A stretch of 64,000 bases of DNA, from positions 1,137,501-1,201,500 of the forward strand of contig JACVTC010000029.1 in assembly GCA_016946835.1 (NCBI GenBank), in the 5' to 3' direction. Below the pieces are notes generated by a model, which saw nothing but the letters and a program-made list of their open reading frames with translations, made no database searches and was not told where the DNA came from. The DNA is from Neocallimastix lanati (nom. inval.). Taxonomy: Eukaryota; Neocallimastigomycota; Neocallimastigomycetes; Neocallimastigales; Neocallimastigaceae. The position numbers were made by a program, and so were the translations under genes. Positions 41,416 through 54,060 of this stretch are shown one piece after another (position 1 is the first letter of the stretch; each line of letters starts with the position of its first letter).

Positions 41416-42059
41416 TATATATTTAAATTTTTATATTTTTTTTAAAATTAAAAAATAAAAAATTAAATTTGAATATCAAATCAAATAATTAATTATTAAC
41501 TAATAAAAAAAAATTATAAATAATTATTTAAAAGTGAATAAAATATTTAGTATTTTATACATATCAATTTTAATTTAAATATATATATAAAAAAAATTAA
41601 AATAAATAATTAATATAAATAATATAAAAATAAAATAATAATAAACAAATGAAAAGATCATCAAAATTTTTAGTAATTTTAAACAATTAAAGTAATTTGG
41701 GAGTAGGAAAATAATATATACTAATTAAGATTAATTGTGTTATATGAAAAATTTATAAAATTTTTAATTCAATTTTGAAAATTTTTCATTAATAATTTTT
41801 TTTATTTGTTTGTTTGTTTATCGAATAATATCAATATTATTTATTCTAAACGCTAGTTTCTCAATACTTCAATGCTCTAAGTATATTTTTTTATCTTATT
41901 TATCCTATTTAGTATTAAATTTTTTTTTATACGAGTTAATAAATATTGTTGTAAAGAATTAACACAAGATAATAAATATCATAACTTTATAACAATTATA
42001 CTTCTCAAATTGATATTAAAATGACTGATATTACTACTAACCCATTAAGAAAAAGACCT
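41416..42059. other. Spacer downstream of receptor D
   Basis: The first 290 bp correspond to the 3' flank of receptor C. From about 41715 the sequence is unrelated. At 42021 a short coding-like stretch begins (MTDITTNPLRKRPHGSS), leading into the copia fragment that follows, so it probably belongs to that element. Confidence 0.5.
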
Positions 42060-43015
42060 CATGGTTCTTCGATCCCTGATTTTCCTAATACTTATCCTAA
42101 TTCTCAATTTAAAGATAATCACTAAAATACTGATAAAATGATTGCTTCTGTCCTATCAGGTCAAATTGGATCAATGCTATTAAAGACGAACATAATAACC
42201 TTTGCAATAAAAAATTCATAACTTTTGTTAAACATATTTCAAAAAATAAAAATTTTACAACTACTAAGTGGGTGTATGCTACTAAGAAAGATGCCAACAT
42301 TAATATTATAAAATATATAGCTCGACTTGTTGAAAGAGGAATTTAAACAAAAATATGGCATTGATTATGAACTCACTTATTCCCTTACTCTTAATATTGA
42401 TGGTTTAAAACTTATTTTTTGCTTTATCAGCCAAATTTCGTTGGAATGTCTACCAACTGGATATCAAAGCGGCTTATCTCAATGCTCAATTGGATAAAGA
42501 TATTTATATTAGCAATTCCAAAGGATATAACAACTTTGGGAGGGGATATTGGAAACTTAACAAGCCTCTTTATGAACTAAAGCAATCAGGAAGACAATAA
42601 GAACACCATGAACAAGTGATAACATAAAATCTGATAAAAAAAAAAACCTTTTAACATCACAACTTATGAAAGTGCGATAGGATCATTAATTTACCTATCA
42701 AAAAAGCATTATATCAGATATTGCCTTCTCAGTAAATAAAGCTGCAAAAAAATGTGAAGGTCCCACAATATTTGATTGGAATAAACTAATTAATATATTA
42801 AAATATATTAATTCTACCAAAAATTCAAAAATGGTATAAGATAGTAAGGGAGAAATTAATGCTTATACAGATTCGGACTATGGATGTGACTTTGATGACA
42901 GAAAATCTACTTCTGAAGGTATAATTCTTACAGGAAATTCTCCAATTTGTTGGATTTCTAAAAAGTAACCATGTGTATATACATCTATCACCGAGGCAGA
43001 ATATATAAATACCTC
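42060..43015 (+). mobile_element. Ty1/copia fragment: reverse transcriptase and RNase H remnants
   Basis: Plus-strand stretches show the copia RT start (KWVYATKKDAN, WNVYQLDIKAAYLNAQLDKD), a KLNKPLYELKQSG-type stretch, and then RNase H (INAYTDSDYGCDFDDRKST and a TSITEAEY box near 42990). The fragment is broken several times, has lost part of the RT palm, and has no LTR of its own. It ends where an inverted family-2 LTR piece begins. Confidence 0.85.
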
Positions 43016-43057
43016 AGAAAATTTAAAGAAAATTTTATTAGTATATTTTATGATAAA

Positions 43058-43156
43058 GAGTTACTAGTACTTAATTATTCTAAATTAAATACTTTTATAT
43101 TAATACATTGTGGCTTATACATTATTATTATTACAATATGTTTCAATATTCTAACA
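43058..43156 (-). mobile_element. Inverted partial LTR of copia family 2
   Basis: The reverse complement of this stretch matches the LTR at 45631-45902: it starts TGTTAGAATATTGAAACATA and includes AATGTATAAGCCACAATGT and CTAGTAACTC. It lacks an internal segment of about 33 bp present in the other copies. Confidence 0.75.
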
Positions 43157-44564
43157 ATTATTATTAATATTATTAAATATTATTATTATTATTAAATATC
43201 ATTATTATTTTTCCTGTATTATGAATGGATTTTTATGTAACCATTAAATATTTAAATTTTTTTTTTTAATATTTTTATATTATTTAAATATAATAAACTA
43301 CCTTTTTTTTTTTTTTTTTGTATTGTTTATTTTTATCCAAAAATAACAGTAAAATGAAAATCCTCAATTTATAATAATTAATAATATGATATTATTTGTT
43401 GATAAAAAAAAATTTTTTTTTATTTTATTTATGAAGAAATGCAAAATATAAATTATAAATACAATAAAATAAAATAAAATAAAAAAAAATTAAATAAAAT
43501 AAAATTAAATATATATTTTTATAATGAAAATATAAAAAAAAAAAAAAAAAAAAAAAAAAATAGTTAATTTGTTAGTAAAAAATTTTTATATTAGTATTAA
43601 AGTAACTTTTGACTTTAGTATTATTTTTAGTATATATATTAAATATACTAATATAATTATTATATTTTAATGTATGTAATTTTATTATTTCAAATGATTA
43701 ATTTAATAATATTTTTACATTATTTTTTTTTATTATTATCATTGTTTCAATACATTCACATATTCATTCTAATATAATTAAATATAATTAACTATTTTTT
43801 TTTCCTCTTTTTTATTAACATAAAACTTCATTTTTTTTTTTTATATTAAAAATATATATATTAATTAACCATTTCAATTTATCTTTAAATTTTAATTAAT
43901 TATCAACATAAAACTCTTTAATTCATATTTCTTAATAAAAACTTTTTTTTTTTTTGGAAGTATTTTAAATACTTTAAATAAACAAATTAAAAAAAAAATC
44001 TAATAACTATTCTTTTTCTATTTTATTTATTTTTTATTTTTTATTTTAATTTTTTTTATTATATTATTGTTCAGTCTTAACTAAAAATTAAAAGTAAAAT
44101 GAAAAACCTCAATTTAAAATAATTAATAATATGATATCATCTGTTGATAAATACTAACAAATATATATAAAAATTAAAAAAAAATATATATTTGTAAAGA
44201 AATGAAAATTATAAATAGTTATAAATAAATAAATAAAATAAAAAAAATAATGAATAGTAATAAAGATATAAAATAATAAAAATAAATTCAAAATTTTAAT
44301 TTTTACTTTACAAAATAAAAAAAAAAAAAAAAAGCTATTTAAATATTTTAATAGAAAAGGAAAATATCACAGATAATTATTATAAAAAATAAAAAAAATT
44401 ATAATATTTGAGTTTCTTTTTCTTTTTAATTAATATAAAATAATTGTAAAGTATTTTTAAAAATGTAAAAAATAAAAAAAAAAAATAAAAATAATTTTTT
44501 ATCTAATATATATAAATAATTTTATAATTTTATAATGAAATCAATTTAAAAAAGCGAAGTTAAC

Positions 44565-44607
<43 letters not shown>

Positions 44608-45060
44608 AACAAAAATGAATTGAAATAATTACTTTTTACAAATAATATAAATTATTTTAAATCCAATGATGATATAAAATGGTTAGTATAATAAATAAAA
44701 AAAAAAAAAAAAAAAAAAGATCAATAAAATAATAAAATTCCAAAATATATAGAAGAAAAAAAAGAAATAAAAAAAATCATTAAATTAAGCGAACTAGGTT
44801 CTCTCCTGGTTGTTAGTCCATGGACTATCCTCCATAAGGCTCCTGATTCGACCCCGCCCTTTGACCATTTTCCGGTTTTTCCTGAACAAAAGGTTTTTTT
44901 ATATTAATTTTATTTTTTATAAAAAGAATTGTTTACTTTACACACAAAATAATACAAAAAAAAAAAAGATAATCGTTATTTCTTAATTAATAAATATTAA
45001 AATATTCTTGTTTTTGTTAATATCATTTTTTTTTTCAATGATATATTACATAAAATTAAT
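43157..45060. other. 5' flank of relic receptor E with a small GC-rich insert
   Basis: This stretch carries diverged copies of the receptor 5' flank (AATATAATAAACTA at about 43285; AAATACTTTAAATAAACAAA at about 43970). It is AT-rich otherwise, except for the island at 44790-44892 listed separately. No gene is seen. Confidence 0.55.
44790..44892. other. Small GC-rich insert, tRNA-like (possible SINE piece)
   Basis: About 100 bp of ordinary composition lie within pure AT. It contains a 14-base palindrome TAGTCCATGGACTA (44814-44827, which also reads as a Pol III A-box) and GATTCGACCCC (44845-44855), close to a B-box. The stems do not pair as in a true tRNA, and the two boxes are too close. A related stretch with CATGGACTTTGGTCCATG lies at 47797-47860. 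A tRNA-derived SINE fragment is possible. Confidence 0.4.
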
Positions 45061-45190
45061 ATGGGATTATTTACTTTTCTAATTTTTATATTTTATTTTT
45101 ATATAAAAGGTAAAGACAGTAATTTTATTGAAAAAATGTTTTGCAGAAAATTATTTTTTTATTTCGATATTTAAAAATATAATACATATA

Positions 45191-45224
<34 letters not shown>

Positions 45225-45592
45225 TTTAATTTGGAAAGATGTAACACTTTAAAATTAAATGCTATAGCATTCACATTTCAAAACAACTCCCTTATTTCAC
45301 AATTGTAATAGACAAATTTAATGAATATACAAAACAAAATAATATTGATATACATGTTACATTAAATTTATATTCACTAGATAATTCTACAAAATATGTC
45401 AATGATTACGGATCAACAATAGAATCCATACTTTCTCGAGGTTCAATCAAATATGATATCTTTTTTTATGATAACATGTATTCTCCAAGGTATTCCTCCT
45501 ATTTCATAGATTTAATGGATTGGTTACCTGAGGATCATATATCTATGTATACCTCTGGATTTGCATCCCAATAATGGCAAATGGGTTGGTTT

Positions 45593-45600
<8 letters not shown>
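45061..45600 (+). pseudogene. Relic of a fifth class C GPCR copy (E)
   Basis: Exon 1 is intact (45061-45109, MGLFTFLIFIFYFYIK, donor GTAAAG), and exon 2 sequence follows from about 45236 with the same motifs as the other copies (SRGSIKYDIFFYD, FIDLMDWLPEDH). The intron 1 acceptor AG has become GG. A short deletion lies near the start of exon 2. The stretch encoding SCTYKG at its end is missing. Exons 3-5 are absent, replaced by an ATT microsatellite and an LTR at 45631. The copy is therefore a pseudogene, truncated most likely by the retroelement. Confidence 0.88.
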
Positions 45601-45630
<30 letters not shown>

Positions 45631-45631
<1 letters not shown>

Positions 45632-45902
45632 GTTAGAATATGTGAAATGTATGAAAAATAAGCTTCAAATGTATTGAAACATATTGTAATATAAATAATG
45701 TATAAGCCACAATGTATTAATATAAAAGCATTTAATTTACAATAATTAAGTGCTAGTAACTCTTTATAATTATGTCAACTTTATTAATATATTTTATGAT
45801 AAATATGTCAACTTTATTAATATATTTTATGATAAATATGTCAACTTTATTAATATATTTTATGATAAACTATAAATTCATAACTCTTAACAAATATTAT
45901 TA
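45631..45902 (+). mobile_element. Solo LTR of copia family 2 with an internal 33-bp triplication
   Basis: It starts TGTTAGAATATGTGAAATG and ends AACTCTTAACA. It matches 27500-27666 but carries three tandem copies of a 33-bp unit (TATGTCAACTTTATTAATAT...) at about 45769-45868. No internal element follows. Confidence 0.75.
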
Positions 45903-45974
45903 TTATATTATTACTATTATTATTATTATTATTATTAAGAAACTATCGATAGAAACATACAAATGTTAATGAAT

Positions 45975-46036
45975 AATTGTATATTATATTATATTATATT
46001 ATATTATATTATATTATATTATATTATATTATTTAT
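45975..46036. repeat. (ATATT)n microsatellite
   Basis: About eleven units of ATATT/TTATA lie just upstream (in plus coordinates) of the 3' end region of the minus-strand copia fossil. Confidence 0.9.
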
Positions 46037-47796
46037 TTATATTAAAGGGAATTCTTTTACATTAGTTTATCACTGTAAAGGTATATTTATAATGAATATG
46101 AATAGATTTATAACTTAATTACATAAATTTAAATTTAACTTATGACGTCATACAATATACATATATATACCTATATATATTATTTATATATATATAAATA
46201 TCGTATTGCTTTTATTATATGAAATATTATATGATTTATTTTATTAAATATTTAGAGATGTTGGTACTCCCCTTTCAAACTAGTTTTTTTTTTTTTTTTT
46301 TTATTTATAAAAAACTTTGTTTGAGAAGTTAACTATATTTTTACTATTTTTATTCTTTGTTAGAATATCAGCTAGCATTTCCTTTGACTCAATATAATCT
46401 AAAGTTATTTATAACCTTTATCGATCGATATATTGTCTTTATTGAAGAAAATTTTTAATATATCCATATGTTTTAATTTTTGTGTTAATTTTTGTCCTTC
46501 TCAATATTAGTTTTTTGCTAGCTATGTTGTCAGCCAAGATTTTTACTGATTTATTGAAATTTAAAATTATTCTTGTAATATTTTTCTAATCTATATGATT
46601 TTTTTTCTTTTAGTGAATTTAGAGGTGTTAAATATATTCTGCTTCGGGTGGTGGAGGTGGCAACAATGGTTTGTTTCTTGGAAGCCCAACATATTGAACT
46701 ATTATTCTATTAAAATGATGTTGCCTGATGTGGATTTTCTAACCCGACGAAATCAGAATCGGTATAGGCAACCTATTTCCCCTTCTCCATTATAATGTAT
46801 CTTATTAATCTTTGGTTGTATTAATATATTTTTTAAAATGTAAGCTACCTTAAATCCAGTCTGAAAACAGTTGAATTTTCTGAATTTCTTGTAACTTTTT
46901 ATGTACTGCAAATGATGAAGTCTTGTCCAGTGTATTCTTGATAAAATAGATAAATAGATCAACATATACCTATGGCATTTTTGTAGACAGTCTTATCAAA
47001 TGGTTTTGTATTTCTTACCTATAGTGTTATTGTTCATAATACACGAAGTGCATGCATGTTTTTCTTGTGTGCTTAATATTGAACCTCTCAAGTATATATA
47101 TTGTTGGTAAAGTTTTTCTTGTGAGATAACACGTGAGTTGTGAATATTTTCTTCTTTTTATTCCAAGAATACAGTTTATATTGGTTCATATTTTTGAAAT
47201 TTTTTAAACATTTTCCTTTTAGGATTAAAGCGATATATATATATATTTATATATATATTTTTTTTTGGATTTTGCCATTTCTTCCTGTGATGACCATATC
47301 TTCAACGTATAATTCCAATGATGGAAATAACTTATTATTTATTTAATTATTATTTATTTAATTATTATTTATTTAATTATTATTTATTTGATAATTAAAA
47401 AAAGCCACATACAAAAATACGCCACATTGTGAAATGCATGATTGCGAGATACACGATTACAAAACGTACTAGATTTAGATTCTTATAATCCAGGGTATTC
47501 ACAAAACCTCTATTATGATAAAAAAAAAAATTCATCGTCCTTTTTTTTTTTTTTTTTTTTTTTTTTTTCATTCATTCATTCATTTATGGTGAGCATTTTA
47601 TTTAGAAAAAAAATTCTCTTGGATTAAAAGGAAAAAAAAAAAAAGGAAAGGAAAGGAAAGGAAAGGAAAGAAGGAAGGAGGAAGAAGAGAGAGAGGGATG
47701 GAGAATGAATAGAAAAAATGGGAAAAAAAATGTTTTCCAGAAGAAGAATATGATGAATCAATCAATCAATTAATCAATCAATCATTAGTGGTTGGA

Positions 47797-47860
47797 TTGT
47801 AGTCTAGTTCATGGACTTTGGTCCATGGTCTTTGTTCGTTGATCTTCTTGAAAGGGATAT
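47797..47860. other. Perfect hairpin in a small tRNA-like stretch
   Basis: CATGGAC-TTTG-GTCCATG forms a perfect 7-bp stem with a 4-base loop. Just before it stands TAGTCTAGTTCATGG, similar to a Pol III A-box, and after it TTGTTCGTTGATC, similar to a B-box. It resembles the insert at 44790-44892, so both may derive from one short element. Confidence 0.35.
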
Positions 47861-48807
47861 CGGATTTTTTTTCCTTTTTTTTGTTTTTTTTTTTTTGAAG
47901 ATGATGATGATGATGATGATGATTCCAGCAGCCGTCAGCAGTTACATTATTTAGAGGGGTAGGCTTCCCCAGTTTTATTAAAAAATAAAAAAAAAAAAAT
48001 TAAAAAAAAAAAAAAAAAAAATATTAATATATATATAATATATATATAATTTTTTTTTATACCATCATAATAAATCTTGTGGGGGAGAGGAGGTAATTTT
48101 TTTTTTTTTTTTTTTTTTTTAGTTGAAATCTTATTGAAAAGGCATTCTTGAATTTCATTCATTTTCATTTCATTAGGTAGGTAAGGTTGAGGTAGAGGTA
48201 GAGGTAGGTTAGATTAGATTAGATAGAATCAGGTTTAATCAATGATTTTCTATTTCTTTCCAAGGTAAGGCTTTTTTTTTTTTAAAAAAAAAAAGTTTTA
48301 TTTGGTTCTTTTTTTTTTTTTTTTTTAAGTTTCATTTAGTTTTTTTTTTTTTTTCCTCATTTGAACATTTTTTCCATGAGTTTCATTTTTTTTTTTGAAG
48401 GGAGTAGAAGATGAATACAAAAAAAAAAGTAAAAAAAAAAGTTAAAAAAAAAAAGTATTTATTCAAGGAAATAAAAAGATAATTTTTTTTTTAAATACAA
48501 ATGATTTGATCTAAAATTTAAAATTGAAGGGATTCTTTTGAAGAAGAAGAAGAAGAAGAAGAAAAAAAAAAAAAAAGAAAATTAATGTTCAGTGGGTTGA
48601 GGTTTTTATGATAGGTTGCAAGTCAAGTGAACTACTAAGACTAAGATAAAGATGACCACCAATAAAGATGGTAGGTAGGAAGGAATCGATGATGACGACG
48701 AACGACGAACAACATAGAATTGTGTTTTTTTTTTTTTATTTATTTATTTATTGTATTATTGTAGGTAGGTTTTGTTAGTTTGTTTGAATAGGTTATTGTT
48801 GTTCATG

Positions 48808-48838
<31 letters not shown>

Positions 48839-49152
48839 TTTTTTTTTTAAAAAAATTTTCTTTTTTTTATTTGTTTTAAAAAAATTTTTTTTCAATTGTT
48901 TCACTATCTATGGTCTCTATCGGAATTGCTAAAGACCTTGGCTAGAATGCTTTTTTTTTAATGTTTTCCAATATACCCCTTTTCCAAAGTTGATTATTGC
49001 CTTTTTAAAAGGAATGGTCGAGTAAAAATATCTTTGGTGTCAATAAAAATATCTTTTATCGAGAAGGAGGTGGAGCCTTAAGATAAGATCAATCAATCGT
49101 CTTAATATTAAGTTGGAAGATATTCCAGTGAAAAGCAAGCTGATAATGTAAA

Positions 49153-49188
<36 letters not shown>

Positions 49189-50611
49189 TTCTTTTTTTTT
49201 TTGTAACGGAAAAACCTCTTACAATTAGATGACCTTTATATTAATACATAAAATTATTATTACTTTATTCCCTTTTTTAAGTAATAAAAAAAAAAAAAAA
49301 AAGGAAGAAGAAAACTCTATTTCGTTGAAAGAGTATTATTTACCTCGGAGGAAACATTTTTTCTTGAAACAAAAAAAAAAAAAAAAAAAGTTATCATTTT
49401 TATTTGAATATAAATTATTTTAAAATTCATTTTTAATGGAAATTAATCCAGTGATTTTTATTTTTTTTTTTTTGAAGATTACAAAATGACATTCTTTAGT
49501 GGAATGTCCATTCATATCCCCCTAGATGGCAATAACTTTTTTTTTATTATCCTTCTTCTAATCTATATTTATTTTTCTTTCTTTCTTTCTTTCTTTCTTT
49601 CTTATTGTTTTTTGTTTTAAGTTTGAAAAGTTTTTTTTTTTTTCCTCTTGCTAAGGTAATCCATGATTCCATAGGATCATCCTCTCTCTTCATCTTTATC
49701 TTTTTTTTTTTTTTCTTTAGGAGTCTTTCCCAATTTTCAATATATGACCTTGTTTAAAGATAATTCTTTTTTAAAAAAAAAAAAAAAAAAGAATTTCTAA
49801 ATATTCATCTGGATCACTGTTCAAAGTCGAATTTGAACAATATTATTTTTTTTTAATACTCATCTGAGAGAATGTTATAATAGTGTATTTTTTAATTTTT
49901 TTTTTTTGTTTGTAATACCTAAATCAATTTCTTCTATCTCTATTGAAGATTTCCTTTTTTGCTTGGACTAACATTCTAAATTTACTTTGTTTTTATTCTT
50001 TGGCTTTTAAAACTTCTGAATCTTTTTAAGTTCAGTAACTCCCATATCAACATTGTTGTTTACCGTATTTTCCCTTGAGTCTTTCCATAATAACGATAAC
50101 TTATTATTAGTTAGATAACTTATCTCTTTTAAGAAAATTTTTTTTTGTCAATATTATTACCAATCAGTAAAAATCAATTTGACATCAAATTTTTTCAGTC
50201 TCTATGATAATTAGTTTTTTTTTTTTTTTTGTTCTATTCTTTAATAATAAATTTTGAACATTATTGTTTACATCCGCTCGGGGAGAGGGAGAGAAGAGGT
50301 TCTTGACCAAGAATTTGGAGGTTTAAGTTGGTAATAATGTCCGTAATGGTCTCTGTTGGTTACATCATTACCGTTTGGAAAGTAATCAAAGAATTCATTA
50401 TTTAGAAGACCAATACTATTAGTTTCTAAAAAATTCCTTAAATACCATAAGTTTTTGGTCAGATTTAAAATAAGAAATTTCCATTCATTGAAGATGGACT
50501 TTCCGTGGAGGTGTTGAGTTGGTCTTTTAGTTAAAGTAGTTTTTCTTTGAAACATTTCATATTTTTTTATAAAAAAAAAAAAAATTTTTTAATATTAGAA
50601 TAGAATCAACA

Positions 50612-50625
50612 GAGACTCTTAATCT
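50612..50625 (-). promoter_or_regulatory. Second copy of the tRNA-Lys(CUU) anticodon-arm primer site
   Basis: On the minus strand this reads AGATTAAGAGTCTC, identical to the site at 28167-28180. It lies 56 bases upstream of the gag-like frame. It supports the reading of 46.2-50.6 kb as one copia element in minus orientation. Confidence 0.75.
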
Positions 50626-51782
50626 GATAATCTGATATATGTTGTTTATTTTTTTTTATAATAATATGAAAGTATTATGGTTAAAAGGAGGAGAAATAGT
50701 AGGATACTACATTCATGATGTTTTATATAGAGCGTCTATCCCATGAATACATTTATTAACGTATATACAAGTTACACAAAATAGTTAAAACGATTGTTAA
50801 CCTAAAATTTATAGGACATAAAATAACCGTATTAACTTTATTTACATAAAACATAAGTAGAAGTACACTTTAATAAATTTACATAGTAATTAAATAGTTA
50901 AGATAATATGAATAAATATAAATATAAATATAAATATAAATATTATATTATAATTATTATAATTATTAAGTAGTTAATAATAATTATCAATATAATAAAA
51001 ATAAATATCAATATAATATAAAATAATATAGAAATAATAAAAAAAAAAAAAAATTTATAAATTATTTTCAATATTAACATAGCCTAAGATTTTTATGATA
51101 TAAATTTTATTTTTATATTAATTTTATTATGGTCTTGTATAATTTTATTTTATGTCATAGCATAATTTTATTTTTATCACGTTTATTCAATCACGTAATC
51201 ACGTGTTATTTATATCACGGTAGTTTCAAATGATTTTTTAATTGATTTTTATGTAGTTATTGATAAATATATTTTATTAATAATTAAAGTTTTAAGGATC
51301 ATTTTATATCAATGGACTTTTTTTAGGTAAATCTTGAATTATTAATAATAAATATCAAAAAAAAAGAATAATGATCCACTCTATCTATAATTAATTCTAA
51401 TGATTTTATTATATATTATAATTAATTAATTAATTAATTAATTCTAATGATTTTATTATATTTTAATATATAAAAGAATTTTGTATTTATTTAATATAAA
51501 CTGTCAGGATAAATAAGAATATTTAAATTATATATAATACCAATATTATTATATAATATATTAATAATAAATTAATTATTTAATTTAATATATAATATAA
51601 TAGTAATTATAATATATTTGTGAATATCAAATTAATAAAGGAATAAAGAAATGATATTCCAAAAAAAAAAAAGTAAAAAGATTAAATAAATAAATAAATA
51701 AATAATAATAAATAAATAAATATATAAAAAATAAATAAATAAATAAATAATTAATAGTTAATAATAAATAAATAGTTAATAA

Positions 51783-51814
<32 letters not shown>

Positions 51815-54060
51815 AAATAAATAAATTATTATTATTTTATTTTTATTAATTAAATTTAATTAATAAAAATAAAATTTTTTTGTTTTTGTTTTCTTATAAC
51901 AATAAACTTTTTATTTTTTTTTTATCATCAGAAAAAAATAAGGATGAATGGATCATCCATTCATTTTATTCTCAAATAAAATAATAAATAGATAGAAATA
52001 AACACATTTTATTAATATTGAAAATAATTAAATAATTAAATAAATAATTAAATAAATAATTAAATAATTAAATAATTGAATAAATAATTAAATAAATAAT
52101 TAAATAATTAAATAATTGAATAAATAATTAAATAAATAATTAAATAAATAATTAAATAATTAAATAATTGAATAAATAATTAAATAAATAATTTCATTGT
52201 AATCTTTTTTTTTTTTATTTCTTTATTTTAAATATTATTATTATCTGTTATTATTATTATAATAAATATAATCTTTTTATAATTATTAATATTATTAATA
52301 TTATTAATATTATTAATATTATTAATATTATTATTAATATTATTATTTATTTATATATATTATTAATATTATTAATATTAATATTAATAATATTATTTAT
52401 TATTTATTATTCCATTATTATCAGTTGTGACTATTAAATCCAATCTTTTTTATTTATGATCAGTTATTTTATTATTTTTATTAGGATTTAAAGTTTTTTA
52501 ATGATTTTTCATTGGTGCTCGCTTTGAACCACAGAAAGAAAATTTTAAAATTTATAGAAAATAGAAAATAAAATATAACCAAAAATTTTATATTATTTTA
52601 TTTTTATTTATTTATTTATTATTATTAATATTATTATTTATTATTTATTTATTTATTTATATTATTTATAAGAATATTCAAAATGAAGAAATATTAAGAA
52701 TGAATAAATAATAAATAATAAATAATAGTAAATAATAAATAAATACTAAATTATAAATAATTAAATAATAAATATAAATAAATAAATAAATAATAATAAA
52801 TAAATAAATATATAGAAAGGTTTAAACTATCTAAATTTTATCCTCCATAATTTTAAAATCCACATCATTTCATTATTTAATTATTTAATTTTTTGTTATT
52901 ATTTATTATTATTTTATATTATTTAATTATTTTGTATTATTTAATTGTTTTGTATTTAAAATTGATTTGGTAATTAATTAAAATAAAACTTTATTTCATA
53001 TTCTATTTTGATTATTATTCATAAATTTAACATTCATTTCCATTTATTTAATGTATTAAAATGTAATGTATTAAAATGTAATGTATTAAAATTTAATATA
53101 TCATAAAATGTTTTAAAATTAAAAAGGATTATGCTTAAATATTATTGATCATCATTTATTTATTCTAATTATTATTATTCTAATTATTATTATTATACAT
53201 TATTATTATCTGTTATTATTTATTCTATTATTATTTATTCTATTATTTATTATTATCTGTTATTATTATTCATTATTATTATTCTTTATTATTATGTATG
53301 ACTTATTATTATTATCTGTTATTATTTATTCTATTATTTATTATTATCTGTTATTATCTGTTATTATTTTAATATTTATAATAATATTAAATAACAGATA
53401 ATAATAAATAATAGAATAAGTCATAAATGATAATAGAATAATAATAATTAGAATAATAAATAATAGAATAAATAATAAATGATGATAAATGAATGATGCT
53501 GATCAATTATCAACTTTATTTTTATTAATATATTATTATTTTAATTTTTTTTATTTAATATTTATTTATTTATTTATTTATTAATATATTATTATTTAAT
53601 ATTTATTTATTTATTTAATATTTATTTATTTAATATTTATTTTTTGTAAAAGAATTAATAAAAATTAAATAAAAAAAATTAAAATGGAAATAGAATGCTT
53701 ATTCTCTTCTTAAAAAATAGAAAATAAAAATAAAATTTAAAAAATAAAAATAATAGAAAAAAAAAAAATAAAAATAATAGAAAATAAAATAAAATAGGAA
53801 AAAACAACATAGAAAAATAATAGAAAATCAAAAAGTATAGAAATAAATTAAAATAAAAACAAAAATATAAAATAAAAAATAAAATAAAATAAAATAAAAT
53901 AAAATAAATTATAAAAATAAATTATAAAATAAAAAAATATAAAATATTAAATATAGAATATAAAATATAAAATATAAAATAAATTATAAAATATAAAATT
54001 AAATATAAAATATAAATTATAAAATAAAATAAAAATAAAATATAGAAATAAAAAAAAAAA
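50626..54060. repeat. Long AT-only spacer with many microsatellites
   Basis: About 3.4 kb. The part at 50630-51360 is less repetitive and may hold the ruined 5' LTR of the minus-strand copia. A CACGTG site lies near 51200. From 51400 on it is dominated by AATAAATAATTAAAT units (52020-52190), AAATA, TATTA and ATTATTATCTGTT units (53170-53380). It ends in an A-rich AAATA tract leading to the esterase start codon. No gene is recognised. Confidence 0.75.

Larger units (their letters stand above)
46255..50625 (-). mobile_element. Heavily decayed Ty1/copia element (gag to RNase H)
   Basis: Separate minus-strand stretches follow copia order from high to low coordinates. First come a primer-binding site (50612-50625) and a gag N-terminus (50268-50555, with HGKSIFNEWKFLILNL like the gag of the 28-kb element). 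Next are gag-like remnants including a zinc-knuckle-like GHSTKECHF (about 49480). Reverse transcriptase pieces lie at about 48885-49150 (FHWNIFQLNIKT and a KG-YWK stretch). The RT end and RNase H lie at about 46290-47060 (VATSTTEAEY-like box, DYIESKEMLADILTK). A purine tract GAAAGGGGAG marks the end near 46265-46275. Microsatellites have expanded inside it. It is an ancient fossil with many breaks; the integrase is not recognisable, and no LTR pair could be aligned. Confidence 0.72.

Noticed and set aside
44807-44860. tRNA gene
   Set aside because: A-box and B-box are only about 31 bases apart and the acceptor and T-stems do not pair.
50268-50555. Host gene with a 95-residue product
   Set aside because: A primer-binding site stands just upstream, the sequence resembles copia gag, and copia RT and RNase H scraps follow on the same strand, so it is assigned to the fossil element.
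51170-51220. Regulatory cluster of CACGT motifs
   Set aside because: Only three short motifs, no adjacent gene within 2.8 kb, and the region may be retroelement remnant.
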